From: Robiginitomaculum sp.
GTDB lineage: Bacteria; Pseudomonadota; Alphaproteobacteria; Caulobacterales; Maricaulaceae
DNA: 46,112 bases
Assembly (NCBI GenBank): GCA_026982415.1
Contig: JALSHE010000091.1
Span: 1-46,112, forward strand
Direction: 5' to 3'
Under the pieces are notes generated by a model. It searched no databases and was not told the DNA's origin. It saw nothing but the letters and a program-made list of their open reading frames with translations. A program made the translations under genes and the position numbers. Position 1 is the first letter of the stretch, and each line of letters begins with the position of its first letter. Below, one piece after another: positions 1-8,508 of the stretch.

Positions 1-1304
1 CCGTTCATTAGAGTATCAATATTGGTGCCATAAGAACGACACAGGCGCAATAGGTGCGGCTCGCTTAGGAACGGGTATTTTACCGCTTGGGTTTTGACGA
101 AGCCCTCAAAGTCTGTGCCGAGCGCCCCACCCGGTAAAGCCTCATCGCCCGTCCAGTCTTTCCCCATTTCCGGAAAATATTTCCCCAGCTTGCGCAAAGC
201 GTGTTCGGCAAGCTCGCGGTAGGTGGTTATCTTGCCGCCGAATATTGAAAGTATTGGCGGGGTGGTGTCGTCTTTGACATCAAACACATAATCACGGGTC
301 ACGGCGGAGGCATTGCCTTTTTTGTTGTCGTATAAAGGCCGAACCCCGGCATAGCTCCAGGCGATGTCTTTTTTTATGATTTCCTTGGCAAAATACTGAT
401 TAGCTGCATGTAAGAGATAATCAGTTTCCTCTTGCGATATTTCTATAGGCCCATCGCTCAGCTCGTAGGGCGCGTCCGTGGTGCCGATGAGGGTGTAGTC
501 TTGCTCATAGGGGATAGCAAAAATTATCCGCTTATCCGGGTTTTGAAACATGTATAATTGCCGCCCCGGATAGAGACGCTTGGTGATGATATGCGAGCCT
601 TTGACCAAGCGCAAATGATCCGGCTGTTTCCCGCCCAGTGCTATTTCCACCATTTCGTCCACCCGAATACCGGACGCATTGACAATACATTTTGCTTTGA
701 CGGTGCGCTCAATCCCACCCGGATGCTCGCTAATGGTGGCGTGCCAAATATTGTCTTTGTGGCTAAGCGCTGTACATTTACTGCGCACCAAAATTTCCGC
801 GCCGCGCACCTGTGCCCCCAGTGCATTAGCAACCACCAGCCGCGCATCATCAACCCGGCAATCTGAAAATACAAACCCGCTCTCAAATTCTGGCTTGAGC
901 ACATCCTTGCCCGCACCCGTCCGCAAATTGGCTACGGACGTGCCGGGCAATGTCCGCCCACCGCCAATATGGTCATACATGAAAAGACCAAGCCGCAGCA
1001 CCCACTTTGGCCTTAGGCCTTTGTGGTGGGGTAGAATAATACGCAGAGGCGACACCAAGTGCGGGGCAATCCGCATCAGGGTTTCGCGTTCCCGCAATGC
1101 TTCGCGCACCAACCGAAACTCTCCGTATTCCAAATAGCGCAACCCCCCGTGGATTAGCTTGGAGGATTTGGAGCTTGTGCCGCTGGCCAAATCGTTTTTC
1201 TCGACCAAGCACACAGACAGCCCGCGCCCCGCCGCGTCCCGCGCAATCCCCGCCCCGTTAATACCGCCGCCAATGATGAGCAAATCATATGTTTTATTTT
1301 TCAT
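1..1304 (-). CDS. glpD: Aerobic glycerol-3-phosphate dehydrogenase, partial (C-terminus beyond the window)
   Basis: FAD-dependent oxidation of sn-glycerol 3-phosphate to dihydroxyacetone phosphate at the inner membrane, passing electrons to quinone. The reverse strand reads open from an ATG at 1302-1304 to the window edge, about 434 of the usual roughly 500 residues. The N-terminus has the Rossmann FAD motif GGGINGAG (residues 12-19), followed near residues 41-62 by the family signature GTSSKSSKLIHGGLRYLEYG. Later parts include IPYEQDYTLIGTTD and GVRPLYD, also typical of GlpD. The start is the first ATG, 22 bases after the stop of the upstream serine hydrolase, so the two probably share a transcript. 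Glycerol kinase lies nearby on the other strand, which fits a glycerol catabolic locus. The missing end is only a window effect. Confidence 0.93.
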   Translation of the reverse strand, partial: MKNKTYDLLIIGGGINGAGIARDAAGRGLSVCLVEKNDLASGTSSKSSKLIHGGLRYLEYGEFRLVREALRERETLMRIAPHLVSPLRIILPHHKGLRPKWVLRLGLFMYDHIGGGRTLPGTSVANLRTGAGKDVLKPEFESGFVFSDCRVDDARLVVANALGAQVRGAEILVRSKCTALSHKDNIWHATISEHPGGIERTVKAKCIVNASGIRVDEMVEIALGGKQPDHLRLVKGSHIITKRLYPGRQLYMFQNPDKRIIFAIPYEQDYTLIGTTDAPYELSDGPIEISQEETDYLLHAANQYFAKEIIKKDIAWSYAGVRPLYDNKKGNASAVTRDYVFDVKDDTTPPILSIFGGKITTYRELAEHALRKLGKYFPEMGKDWTGDEALPGGALGTDFEGFVKTQAVKYPFLSEPHLLRLCRSYGTNIDTLMN

Positions 1305-1326
1305 TCTCTGACTTTAAAACCAGTCC

Positions 1327-2418
1327 CTATCTATTGGCAAGGGCTGTTACGATCAGGGGCTGGATTTGTCGTTGCAGTGCCGCAGCACCGTGGGTGCCGG
1401 ACGTAACCTCCATGGCGATTTGCCCGAAATAATTATTGTTAAAATCAATCCAGGGACGCCAGCCAAATGCGCCGCCGCTGGAGATAATGATATTATCCGC
1501 ACAAGTATTGTTCCACTCGGGAATGTCGCATTGTCGCCAAAACCCAAGGCCATAATGCCAATCGCGGCTCGTAGCTCCGGCAGCGCCCGGACGAAACCCA
1601 AACACCACATTAGCGGTGCGGTCTTGGGTGAATGTGTTTATATCCGTAACAATCTCTGCCGCTAGCAAGGCACGCAAAAACTTGGCATAGTCTTCAGGCG
1701 TTGATTGGGCGCCGCCCGATGCGCGCGGATTCGTGGTGCTTGGGAATGCAAAAACCGTATTATTGCTTAACCCCAACACGTCAACGATTTCGGCTTTGAA
1801 AATCTGCGCATAAGACATGCCCGCCGCCAGCTCTGCCATATGCCCGGCGATTTGCAAATGAGCCGGGCCGTAATAATATGCGTCCCCTGGCGTAGTGCCA
1901 ATTCCGCCATTATAAAATTCTTGCGCACACGCGCCCATGCTAGTCGTAGCGTCAGTTATGCATCTGGTACTGGTCGGCGCATCATTAAACCCGGAGGTAA
2001 ATGACAATAAATGTTCCAGCGTAACTTGGCTGCGCGCATCTGTGCTATCGCTTGTCCACCACGGTATGATGTCAGCGGCGCGGCTATCCAGTGACAATGT
2101 CCCGTTTTCCACCAAACGGAAAATGGTTGCGCCGCTTAATAATTTTGAGGACGAGGCCAGAAAATATTGGCCCTCTGCTGGAAAAGAGCCTTTTTCATAG
2201 GAAAATACTACGCCGCCGCCGTCCCCGACCATCAAGCGAATATCGGCAACACTGGATGCGTCAATGGCCGCTTTTACATCTTTCCAAATATCAGTTACGG
2301 GCGGCGGGGGAGGAGGTGTCGGAGGTGGAGGCGGAGTTACAGAACCACCACCACCGCAACCAATGAGAAACAAGCATGTTATAATGCTCGCACCCAGCCA
2401 TTTGCTTAATTTCGCCAT
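1327..2418 (-). CDS. Serine hydrolase lipoprotein, beta-lactamase/esterase (class C-like) family
   Basis: A 363-residue protein of the penicillin-binding/beta-lactamase-like serine hydrolase fold. A lipoprotein signal ends at LIGC (Cys21), followed by a low-complexity Gly and Pro-rich tether (about 22-41), so it is probably anchored in the envelope. The catalytic SxxK motif is visible as S89-S-S-K92. Where class C enzymes have YxN after a PG turn, this protein reads YGP (in PGDAYYYGPAHLQ), so the usual Asn is a Pro; a subfamily variant or altered chemistry is possible. The C-terminal SSGGAFGWRPWID occupies the place of the third (KTG/HxG) motif. The substrate cannot be told: esterase, peptidase or inactive homologue are all open. 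It lies directly upstream of glpD on the same strand. Confidence 0.8.
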   Translation of the reverse strand: MAKLSKWLGASIITCLFLIGCGGGGSVTPPPPPTPPPPPPVTDIWKDVKAAIDASSVADIRLMVGDGGGVVFSYEKGSFPAEGQYFLASSSKLLSGATIFRLVENGTLSLDSRAADIIPWWTSDSTDARSQVTLEHLLSFTSGFNDAPTSTRCITDATTSMGACAQEFYNGGIGTTPGDAYYYGPAHLQIAGHMAELAAGMSYAQIFKAEIVDVLGLSNNTVFAFPSTTNPRASGGAQSTPEDYAKFLRALLAAEIVTDINTFTQDRTANVVFGFRPGAAGATSRDWHYGLGFWRQCDIPEWNNTCADNIIISSGGAFGWRPWIDFNNNYFGQIAMEVTSGTHGAAALQRQIQPLIVTALANR

Positions 2419-2524
2419 AAACCCTCTTTACATTCCTTGTTAAACGCGGCGACATCTAAAACCCGTCGAATTTTTATATCACATTGTTTGCCATTTGTGT
2501 ATATGTCTACAAAAAGGATATTTC

Positions 2525-3982
2525 ATGACCCACATCCTCGCTATTGACCAGGGCACTACGTCTAGCCGGGCTATTGTTTATGACAGTGATGCGGTGCCCG
2601 TGTTTAGTGCGCAAAAACCCTTTACTCAATATTACCCCAATGATGGCTGGGTTGAACATGACCCGGAGGAAATATGGTCGGGTGTTCTGGAATGTGTGCA
2701 GAAATGTTTAGTCCACACGCCGGACATTGCCGCCATTGGCATCACCAACCAACGCGAGACCTGTGTGGTCTGGGAACGGGCGACAGGCAAACCGATTTAT
2801 AATGCTATTGTCTGGCAAGACAGGCGCACGGCGGATATTTGTGCGGCGTTGAAAGAGGCTGGTCATGAAGCTATAGTGACCGAGAAAACAGGTCTCCTGC
2901 TCGACCCGTATTTTAGTGCCGCGAAAATAGCCTGGATATTGGACAATGTTAACGGTGCGCGGGCGCGGGCAGAGAACGGCGAATTGGCCTTTGGTACGAT
3001 TGATACATTCCTCATCTGGCGGCTCACGGGCGGGGCTTCCCATGTAACCGATGCGACCAATGCAAGCCGCACATCGCTTTATAATATAAAGACAGGAGCG
3101 TGGGATGATGAGCTGCTTACCGTGTTTAATGTGCCGCGTGCCTTATTGACCGAAGTTCTCGATTGCGCCGCAAATTTTGGTGTGACCAGCACAGATATAC
3201 TCGGTGCGGAAATCCCGATTACTGGCGTAGCGGGAGATCAACAGGCTGCGGCCATTGGTCAAGGCTGTTTTAGCGTCGGCGATATTAAATCCACATACGG
3301 CACGGGTTGTTTTGTGCTGCTGAATACCGGCACCAATAAAATCACCTCAACCAACAGATTGCTGACCACGGTGGCTTATCGTTTGAACGGTGTCCATCAT
3401 TACGCCCTCGAAGGCTCGATATTTGTTGCGGGCGCGGCGGTGCAATGGCTGCGCGACGAAATGGGTTTGATAAAATCCGCCAGCGACACCCAAGCCATGG
3501 CGCGGGACATGGACAGCAATAACGGCGTCTATCTGGTTCCCGCTTTCACAGGCCTCGGCGCACCCCATTGGGATCCGAATGCCAGAGGCGGCATATTCGG
3601 TATTACCCGCGACACCGGCCCCAAAGATTTCGTCCGCGCCGCGCTGGAGAGCGTCTGTTACCAAACCCACGATTTGTTAGCCGCTATGGCCGCAGATGGA
3701 GCAACACCAAGTAGCCTAAAAGTAGACGGCGGCATGGCCGCCAATAACTGGACCATGCAATTCCTCTCGGACATTCTAAACATCCCCGTCAACCGCCCCG
3801 CCAATATGGAAACCACCGCACTGGGTGCCGCGTTATTGGCCGGACATCAATGCGGCCTCTACGGCGATGTGCGAAAATTCAAGAGCAAAACCGACAAACG
3901 GTTCACGCCGGATATGGGGGATGCGGAGCGCAAGAATTTACTCGCGGGTTGGGATAAAGCGGTGGGGCGGGTTTTGGGTTAG
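2525..3982 (+). CDS. glpK: Glycerol kinase
   Basis: Phosphorylates glycerol to sn-glycerol 3-phosphate with ATP in the cytoplasm, feeding GlpD. It is a 485-residue FGGY-family kinase of normal length. Visible motifs are the N-terminal phosphate loop [12 protein letters not shown], the substrate-loop GITNQRET and VWQDRRT, the [10 protein letters not shown] segment, the ATP-site YGTGCF, and the C-terminal signature around [17 protein letters not shown] and [10 protein letters not shown] place the start at the ATG at 2525, which has AAAAGGAT upstream, rather than at the in-frame ATG 30 bases earlier, because homologues begin close to [10 protein letters not shown]. No glycerol facilitator gene is in view. 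Downstream lie a REP-like repeat and the IS-disrupted HNH gene in the opposite direction. Confidence 0.96.
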   Translation: MTHILAIDQGTTSSRAIVYDSDAVPVFSAQKPFTQYYPNDGWVEHDPEEIWSGVLECVQKCLVHTPDIAAIGITNQRETCVVWERATGKPIYNAIVWQDRRTADICAALKEAGHEAIVTEKTGLLLDPYFSAAKIAWILDNVNGARARAENGELAFGTIDTFLIWRLTGGASHVTDATNASRTSLYNIKTGAWDDELLTVFNVPRALLTEVLDCAANFGVTSTDILGAEIPITGVAGDQQAAAIGQGCFSVGDIKSTYGTGCFVLLNTGTNKITSTNRLLTTVAYRLNGVHHYALEGSIFVAGAAVQWLRDEMGLIKSASDTQAMARDMDSNNGVYLVPAFTGLGAPHWDPNARGGIFGITRDTGPKDFVRAALESVCYQTHDLLAAMAADGATPSSLKVDGGMAANNWTMQFLSDILNIPVNRPANMETTALGAALLAGHQCGLYGDVRKFKSKTDKRFTPDMGDAERKNLLAGWDKAVGRVLG

Positions 3983-4000
3983 GCGCAAAATAAACACCCC

Positions 4001-4107
4001 TAAAACCCGCTCATACCTGCGCATGCAGGTATCCATCGCAGGGTAATTTGGCTTCGCCTGGTAGCTCATAGATAGACCCCTGCATGCGCAGGGGTGAGCG
4101 GTTTTAT
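4001..4107. repeat. REP-like inverted repeat element
   Basis: Two imperfect arms of about 33 bases (4001-4034 and 4075-4107) face each other around a 40-base centre. Each arm holds the core CCTGCGCATGCAGG, a palindrome in itself, and the outer parts also pair (TAAAACCCGCTC against GAGCGGTTTTA). This is the look of a short extragenic palindromic element. It sits between the convergent glpK and HNH genes, where it could also end transcription. The reconstructed original stop codon of the HNH gene (4104-4106) lies inside its right arm. Confidence 0.7.
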
Positions 4108-4130
4108 TTATTATCTGCAATAATTTTCTT

Positions 4131-4848
4131 GGGGCTGTCCCAGATAACTATGTCAAATACCTCTTAACCCATTGGTTTAACAATCTTTTTTGTGTCAGTG
4201 GGTCACTGTTATTAAATCGCCACTCACATTCCTTTAAATATAACCCAAAATGGGCCTTTGGAACACCATTAAATTTGCGCATATGACGCTTGGCCTGGTT
4301 CCAGAAATTCTCAATTCCATTGATGTGATTGTGCCCGCTGGCAAACAGTTTTGAATGGTTGATCCGGTAGTGTTTGAACTCAGACGTATCCAGCACATTA
4401 TAGCCGCGCCAGCAGTCGCTATAGACGATACTGTCAGGCACAACTTTACGCTCGATGATGGGGCATAAAGTCTTGGAAGAGGCATTCGGAATAATCTTGG
4501 TGTAGACCTTGCCACCGCGCTTTAACAGCCCAAATACTGGGATTTTACCGCCTGCGCCGCGTCCGCGCTTACCTTTACGTTTGCCGCCAAAGTAACTTTC
4601 GTCCACCTCAATCTCACCAGCAAAAACCTCTTGCTCAGCTTGCTCCAACTCGTAGGCAATAATCTCACGCAAACGATGGAAATAATAGGCCGCTGATTTA
4701 CGATTAACACCGCAAAGATTAGCTGCACACCGCGCCGTAGTCCCAGCCACAAAATGCTCGACCAAACGCCGTTGCTTATACTGACTTAATCTGCTCTTTC
4801 TCATACCGTCCTCCATAACACATTTTATGCGTTATCTGGGACAGCCCC
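4131..4848 (-). mobile_element. IS1595-family insertion sequence, complete
   Basis: The element is 718 bp with perfect 18-bp terminal inverted repeats (4131-4148 and 4831-4848; outer end GGGGCTGTCCCAGATAAC). It is flanked by an 8-bp direct repeat ATTTTCTT (4123-4130 and 4849-4856), matching the 8-bp target duplication known for IS1595. One transposase gene fills it. Intact ends, an intact duplication and an open transposase frame suggest a recent insertion. It landed in the 3' end of an HNH nuclease gene. Confidence 0.95.
4148..4816 (-). CDS. IS1595-family (ISXO2-like) transposase
   Basis: A DDE-type transposase of 222 residues that moves the surrounding element. The N-terminal part (about 10-50) is a helix-turn-helix-like segment. 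The ISXO2-like catalytic domain follows, with acidic residues in EVDESYFGG (D72) and YSDCWRGY (D134) and the family signature HxNGIENFWNQAK (N166, E169). Length is normal for the short IS1016-like branch. The stop codon overlaps the last base of the left terminal repeat. The ATG at 4816 is used; an internal Met at residue 5 is an alternative. No frameshift or stop is seen, so it is probably functional. Confidence 0.93.
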   Translation of the reverse strand: MEDGMRKSRLSQYKQRRLVEHFVAGTTARCAANLCGVNRKSAAYYFHRLREIIAYELEQAEQEVFAGEIEVDESYFGGKRKGKRGRGAGGKIPVFGLLKRGGKVYTKIIPNASSKTLCPIIERKVVPDSIVYSDCWRGYNVLDTSEFKHYRINHSKLFASGHNHINGIENFWNQAKRHMRKFNGVPKAHFGLYLKECEWRFNNSDPLTQKRLLNQWVKRYLT

Positions 4849-5561
4849 ATTTTCTTTAACTGCTTTATGGTGTATGGCGGGGTATTTTTATGGAGCATTG
4901 CGTGGCAGTTCGGACACACGGGTCTTAAATCTTTGATGGGGTTAATTTTGTATTTTTTCTTAATTGCACTAAGTTCTACCAAGTGATGTATGTGGATGAA
5001 ACCATCACCAATTTTCCCATAGAAGCCTTTAAAATCAAATTCACATACACCACATAAAGAGCCGTAATGTTCAATACATTTCCCTCTAGCGCTTGAACTT
5101 CGTTCATAGGCATTTACTTTAACAGTTCGCATTGTACCTTCGTACAATAAAGCCGTATTTTTAATTTCGTCTGGGAATGTAGCGTTACTGGTAATATTTA
5201 GTTTTTTAATATGCTTTTTATAAATTTTCCGTTGACCTACTACTTTCCCTTTAGTTTTTGTTTCATAATATATTATGTGTTTGTCCAAAGCTGTAAGTGC
5301 ATTTTTTAACCCTATATTGCCAAAGTCCAAAAAAATATTTCTCAAATAATATTCTATAGCTTCATTTTTATATGTACTTTTAAACTCCTCTCCATTCATC
5401 ATATGAGGAAAATTTTCAATATACCTACTTGCTGAGCTAATATTCATATTGAACTCGCTAGCCAAAATTTTAAATGCGTCTTTTTTTTCAACCCGCTTAG
5501 CAAAAACATCCTTTGCTAATTTATAAGATGCTTCAATCATTTCTGTTGTAATAGCTACCAT
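4776..5561 (-). CDS. HNH endonuclease family protein, C-terminus replaced by the insertion sequence
   Basis: A 261-residue open frame. Residues 162-225 form an HNH/zinc module: C170-x2-C173, then HIHHL (190-194), then RPVCPNCHAMLH with C216, C219 and H224. The N-terminal 150 residues are helical and charged, with no motif I can name. Residues 238-261 are read from inside the IS1595 element. Removing the element and one copy of the 8-bp duplication restores an ending KKIIADNK followed by TAA at 4104-4106, so the native protein was 243 residues. The HNH core is intact, so activity may survive. The gene is much richer in A+T than its neighbours and stands alone between metabolic genes, which suggests horizontal acquisition. 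The function is unknown; HNH proteins of this size occur in restriction, phage and selfish-element contexts. Confidence 0.85.
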   Translation of the reverse strand: MVAITTEMIEASYKLAKDVFAKRVEKKDAFKILASEFNMNISSASRYIENFPHMMNGEEFKSTYKNEAIEYYLRNIFLDFGNIGLKNALTALDKHIIYYETKTKGKVVGQRKIYKKHIKKLNITSNATFPDEIKNTALLYEGTMRTVKVNAYERSSSARGKCIEHYGSLCGVCEFDFKGFYGKIGDGFIHIHHLVELSAIKKKYKINPIKDLRPVCPNCHAMLHKNTPPYTIKQLKKMGLSQITHKMCYGGRYEKEQIKSV

Positions 5562-5570
5562 ATCCTCAAC

Positions 5571-6953
5571 CTAAACCAACAACCCATAACAAATCAATCC
5601 TATCACCACCGAAATGCTGAAACTCAACACCGCGCCTTCTTTCACCATGTCGCTTATTTTTATATCGCCCAATCCGTAAGCAATCGCATTTGGTGCGGTG
5701 GCTACGGGGAGCATGAAGGCGCAGGACGCGGCCATTGTTGCGGGGATCATGAGTAGAATTGGGTCTATGCCTGTGGCGATGCCCGCCGCCGCCAATATAG
5801 GCATGAGCAGGGTTGCTGTGGCGGTGTTCGACGTGATTTCCGTGAGATAAGTGACGACCAGACAGATGGTGAGTATCATCAGGATGAGCGGCAAATGTGC
5901 CAAGGATGACAGCCAATCGCCGAGCATGGCTGACAGCCCCGATGCGGTGAAACCTTTGGCCATGGCAATGCCGCCTGCAAACAACAGGAGCAAACCCCAC
6001 GGAATACTGCGCGCGGTTTCCCAGTCCAATAAGCGTTCTCCGTTCTTCTTCCCGTTAGGAATAAGGAACATCACCACGACTGCAAATAGCGCAATCGTAC
6101 TATCCCCGACCAAAGGCATGTCTAGCGCCCCGCTCCAACCCCCATAAGGGTCTTTGCGGAATATCCAAGCCAGCGCCGTCAAGCCAAACACAAACAAAGT
6201 CCGGCGCTCTTCGGTGCGCCACGGCCCCGGCTTTGGCAGGGTGATTTCTGCCTCCAATTTCACATTGCGCGTCAACCAAAGAGCCATAATCGGCAAGGAC
6301 ACCAAGACCACCGGAACCCCAATGCGCATCCACTGCACGAAACTAAATTCTTTGCCGGTTAGTTCTTCATAGACCCCCATGAAAATCACATTGGGCGGCG
6401 TGCCGATGGGCGTGCCGATACCGCCGACGCTGGCCGCATAGGCAATGCCTAAAATCAGCGCCACCCGCAATTTCGGATTATCAATGCCCGCCAAAATGGC
6501 CAGGGCTATGGGCATCATAATAAGCGCGGTTGCCGTGTTGGAAATCCACATGGACAGAAACCCTGCCGCCAGCATAAAGCCGAACACCAAACGCCGTCCG
6601 CTGGACACGCCGACCAAATTTATCATATAAACCGCCAGTCGTTCGTGCGCGCCGCTTTTCTCTAGCGCCTTGGCTAACATAAATGCCCCCATGAGCAGCA
6701 AAATAACATGACTGCCCAGCGCGCTGGCTACCCCCTTATGGTCAACTATTCCGAACACGGGCAGGAGCCCGAACGGCACCAAAGACGCCGCTGCAATAGG
6801 AATAGCTTCGCTCACCCACCAGATAACAGTCAGCAAAGTTATCCCGGCCGCAATGGCCGGCTTGTCTTCCAACCCAACCTGCCGCAAGCCGAGCGTAAAC
6901 AAGATCGCCAATATTGGCCCAAGCCAAATGAATGTGCTACGTGAAAACGTCAT
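5571..6953 (-). CDS. DASS-family (SLC13-like) sodium:dicarboxylate/anion symporter
   Basis: An inner-membrane carrier of 460 residues, predicted to import di- or tricarboxylates or a similar anion, probably with Na+. The whole chain is hydrophobic segments with short loops. The two pseudo-repeats each carry the family SNT signature: WISNTATALIMMPIA in the first half and TEITSNTATATLLMP in the second. These motifs bind substrate carboxylate and Na+ in the known family. An N-terminal ITLLTVIWWVSEAIPI stretch is also typical. The substrate cannot be read from sequence. It is transcribed alone, with the foreign HNH gene just downstream and the MORN protein about 80 bases upstream. Confidence 0.9.
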   Translation of the reverse strand: MTFSRSTFIWLGPILAILFTLGLRQVGLEDKPAIAAGITLLTVIWWVSEAIPIAAASLVPFGLLPVFGIVDHKGVASALGSHVILLLMGAFMLAKALEKSGAHERLAVYMINLVGVSSGRRLVFGFMLAAGFLSMWISNTATALIMMPIALAILAGIDNPKLRVALILGIAYAASVGGIGTPIGTPPNVIFMGVYEELTGKEFSFVQWMRIGVPVVLVSLPIMALWLTRNVKLEAEITLPKPGPWRTEERRTLFVFGLTALAWIFRKDPYGGWSGALDMPLVGDSTIALFAVVVMFLIPNGKKNGERLLDWETARSIPWGLLLLFAGGIAMAKGFTASGLSAMLGDWLSSLAHLPLILMILTICLVVTYLTEITSNTATATLLMPILAAAGIATGIDPILLMIPATMAASCAFMLPVATAPNAIAYGLGDIKISDMVKEGAVLSFSISVVIGLICYGLLV

Positions 6954-7031
6954 ATTTCCCCCTTAATTAGGGAAATGTAGAACTAAACAGTCTTTAGCTC
7001 AAGAAATATTGGGTTAAGGATAGTGTACAAA

Positions 7032-7553
7032 CTAATTCGGCTCTATATAGACCTCATTACCGTCGATCCATTCACCTTCCAGCCTGCGGCCATTATTCCA
7101 AATATAAAGACCTTTGCCGTGCTTGTAATCATTGCGCCATTGGCCAATATAAATATCGCCCGACGCATAGGTATTGGTACCTTGACCTTCTTTTTTATCA
7201 TAAGCCCATTCGCCGACATATTTAGAGCCGTTGGCCCAATACATTGTACCTTGCCCGCTTTTGACATCATTTTCCCACTGACCCACATAGCGGTCACCAT
7301 TGGCATAAAAATAAGTGCCTTGGCCATTGGCGTAATCGCGCGCCCACTGGCCTTCATATTTATTACCATTGGCCCAAATAAATGTGCCGCGCCCGCTCAT
7401 CAATCCACGCTTATAACTGCCGATATATTTATTACCGCTCTTATAAAAATAAGTCCCATACCCATTATCACAATTACCAGAAATACATCTGGCAAATGCG
7501 GATTGCGGTGCGAGTGCAAATAAACCAGCCAAAAAAACCATTAAACAACGCAT
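7032..7553 (-). CDS. Secreted MORN-repeat protein
   Basis: A 173-residue protein with a signal peptide (hydrophobic residues 4-16, cleavage likely after SAFA near 21), followed by about six tandem MORN repeats of 23 residues to the C-terminus. Each follows the pattern Y-x-G-x-W-x3-x-x-G-x-G-x-Y-x-x-x-x-G, for example GNKYEGQWARDYANGQGTY. MORN repeats form an extended beta sheet used for protein or lipid contact; the bacterial function is mostly unknown. There is no enzyme domain. The protein is probably periplasmic or surface-exposed. It is a single gene between the DASS carrier and xerD, and is possibly structural or linked to the envelope. Confidence 0.9.
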   Translation of the reverse strand: MRCLMVFLAGLFALAPQSAFARCISGNCDNGYGTYFYKSGNKYIGSYKRGLMSGRGTFIWANGNKYEGQWARDYANGQGTYFYANGDRYVGQWENDVKSGQGTMYWANGSKYVGEWAYDKKEGQGTNTYASGDIYIGQWRNDYKHGKGLYIWNNGRRLEGEWIDGNEVYIEPN

Positions 7554-7599
7554 AAATCCCCCAAATATACGGGTATATTACAAGAATGCAGGTTTCATA

Positions 7600-8508
7600 T
7601 CAAGGCTTCACTGCTAATGGATGTGTAGAATTCACCAGCTCTTTCAACCGCTCGTCCAGCACATGGGTGTAAATCTGGGTGGTGGATATGTCCGAATGAC
7701 CGAGGAGTTTTTGCACACTGCGCAGGTCGGCACCCCTAGCCAATAAATGTGTGGCGAACGCGTGGCGCAGGACATGGGGCGATATTTTTGACGCGTCCAG
7801 ATTTGCTTTTCGGGCCAATGCTTTTAAGGTTTTTGCAAAATGCTCGCGGGTGACATGACCAAGTTTCGAGCTTGACGGGAACAAAAATTTCTCGGCGCGG
7901 GCTTTGGCGATTGCGTTTTTGGGCAATGTTTCTTCGCGCAGCTTTTTCCATGCGGCAATTGCTGTGACCGCCTTGCCCGTAAGGGGAACCAAGCGTTCTT
8001 TGCCGCCTTTGCCTTTGATAAACAAACATTTGTCGCGCCGCCCTGCAAACGCCAACGGGATAGAGACAAGTTCGCTCACCCTAAGTCCGCCCGCATAGAG
8101 AATTTCAAGCTGGCAATAGGTACGAATGTCGCGGGGCGCTTCATAGCCGTCTGCGGCCTCGAACAAAGCATCCACATCGGCTTCGCTCATGATTTTGGGC
8201 AGAGGTCGGCCAAGCTTAGGTCCAGTTAAATTCTTGGCCGGGCTGTCCTCGCGCAGGCCTTCAATTTGTAGATATTTGTAAAATTGCTTGAGGCTCGACA
8301 AACGCCGCGCCGCCGTGGAGGCCGCTAGCCCGTCTTTGACCCAGGCCGCCAACAAAGCTTCGAGATGCCCTGCCCCTGCAGTGGGCAGTTTTTGGCCAAA
8401 TTTACCCAAAGCCGTTTCGCACATTTCAAGGTCGCGGCGGTAAGCATTAATCGTATTGTCAGACGCGCCGCGCTCGGCGTACATCATATCCAAGAAAAGC
8501 GTGATCAT
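7600..8508 (-). CDS. xerD: Site-specific tyrosine recombinase XerD
   Basis: With XerC this resolves chromosome dimers at dif during cell division. The protein has 302 residues. The N-terminal SAM-like core-binding domain (about 1-85) is followed by the catalytic domain with all expected residues: R143 (GGLRVSEL), K167 (GKGGKERLVPL), H245 and R248 (HVLRHAFATHLL), H271 (LLGHSDIST) and nucleophile Y280 (TQIYTHV). The start ATG overlaps the stop of the upstream unknown gene by 4 bases (ATGA), so the two are co-transcribed and probably translationally coupled. The XerD-like N-terminus and housekeeping setting argue against a mobile-element integrase. Confidence 0.93.
   Translation of the reverse strand: MITLFLDMMYAERGASDNTINAYRRDLEMCETALGKFGQKLPTAGAGHLEALLAAWVKDGLAASTAARRLSSLKQFYKYLQIEGLREDSPAKNLTGPKLGRPLPKIMSEADVDALFEAADGYEAPRDIRTYCQLEILYAGGLRVSELVSIPLAFAGRRDKCLFIKGKGGKERLVPLTGKAVTAIAAWKKLREETLPKNAIAKARAEKFLFPSSSKLGHVTREHFAKTLKALARKANLDASKISPHVLRHAFATHLLARGADLRSVQKLLGHSDISTTQIYTHVLDERLKELVNSTHPLAVKP

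Noticed and set aside
2495-2524. N-terminal extension of glpK
   Set aside because: The extra 10 residues precede the conserved start, and the ribosome-binding site fits the ATG at 2525.
7023-7523. 166-codon open frame on the plus strand
   Set aside because: Antisense of the MORN repeat gene; its repeating Ile-rich pattern reflects the repeat on the real strand.
7600-8508. XerD as integrase of a mobile element
   Set aside because: Full XerD features and an operon with housekeeping genes next to aroK; no attachment repeats or cargo seen.
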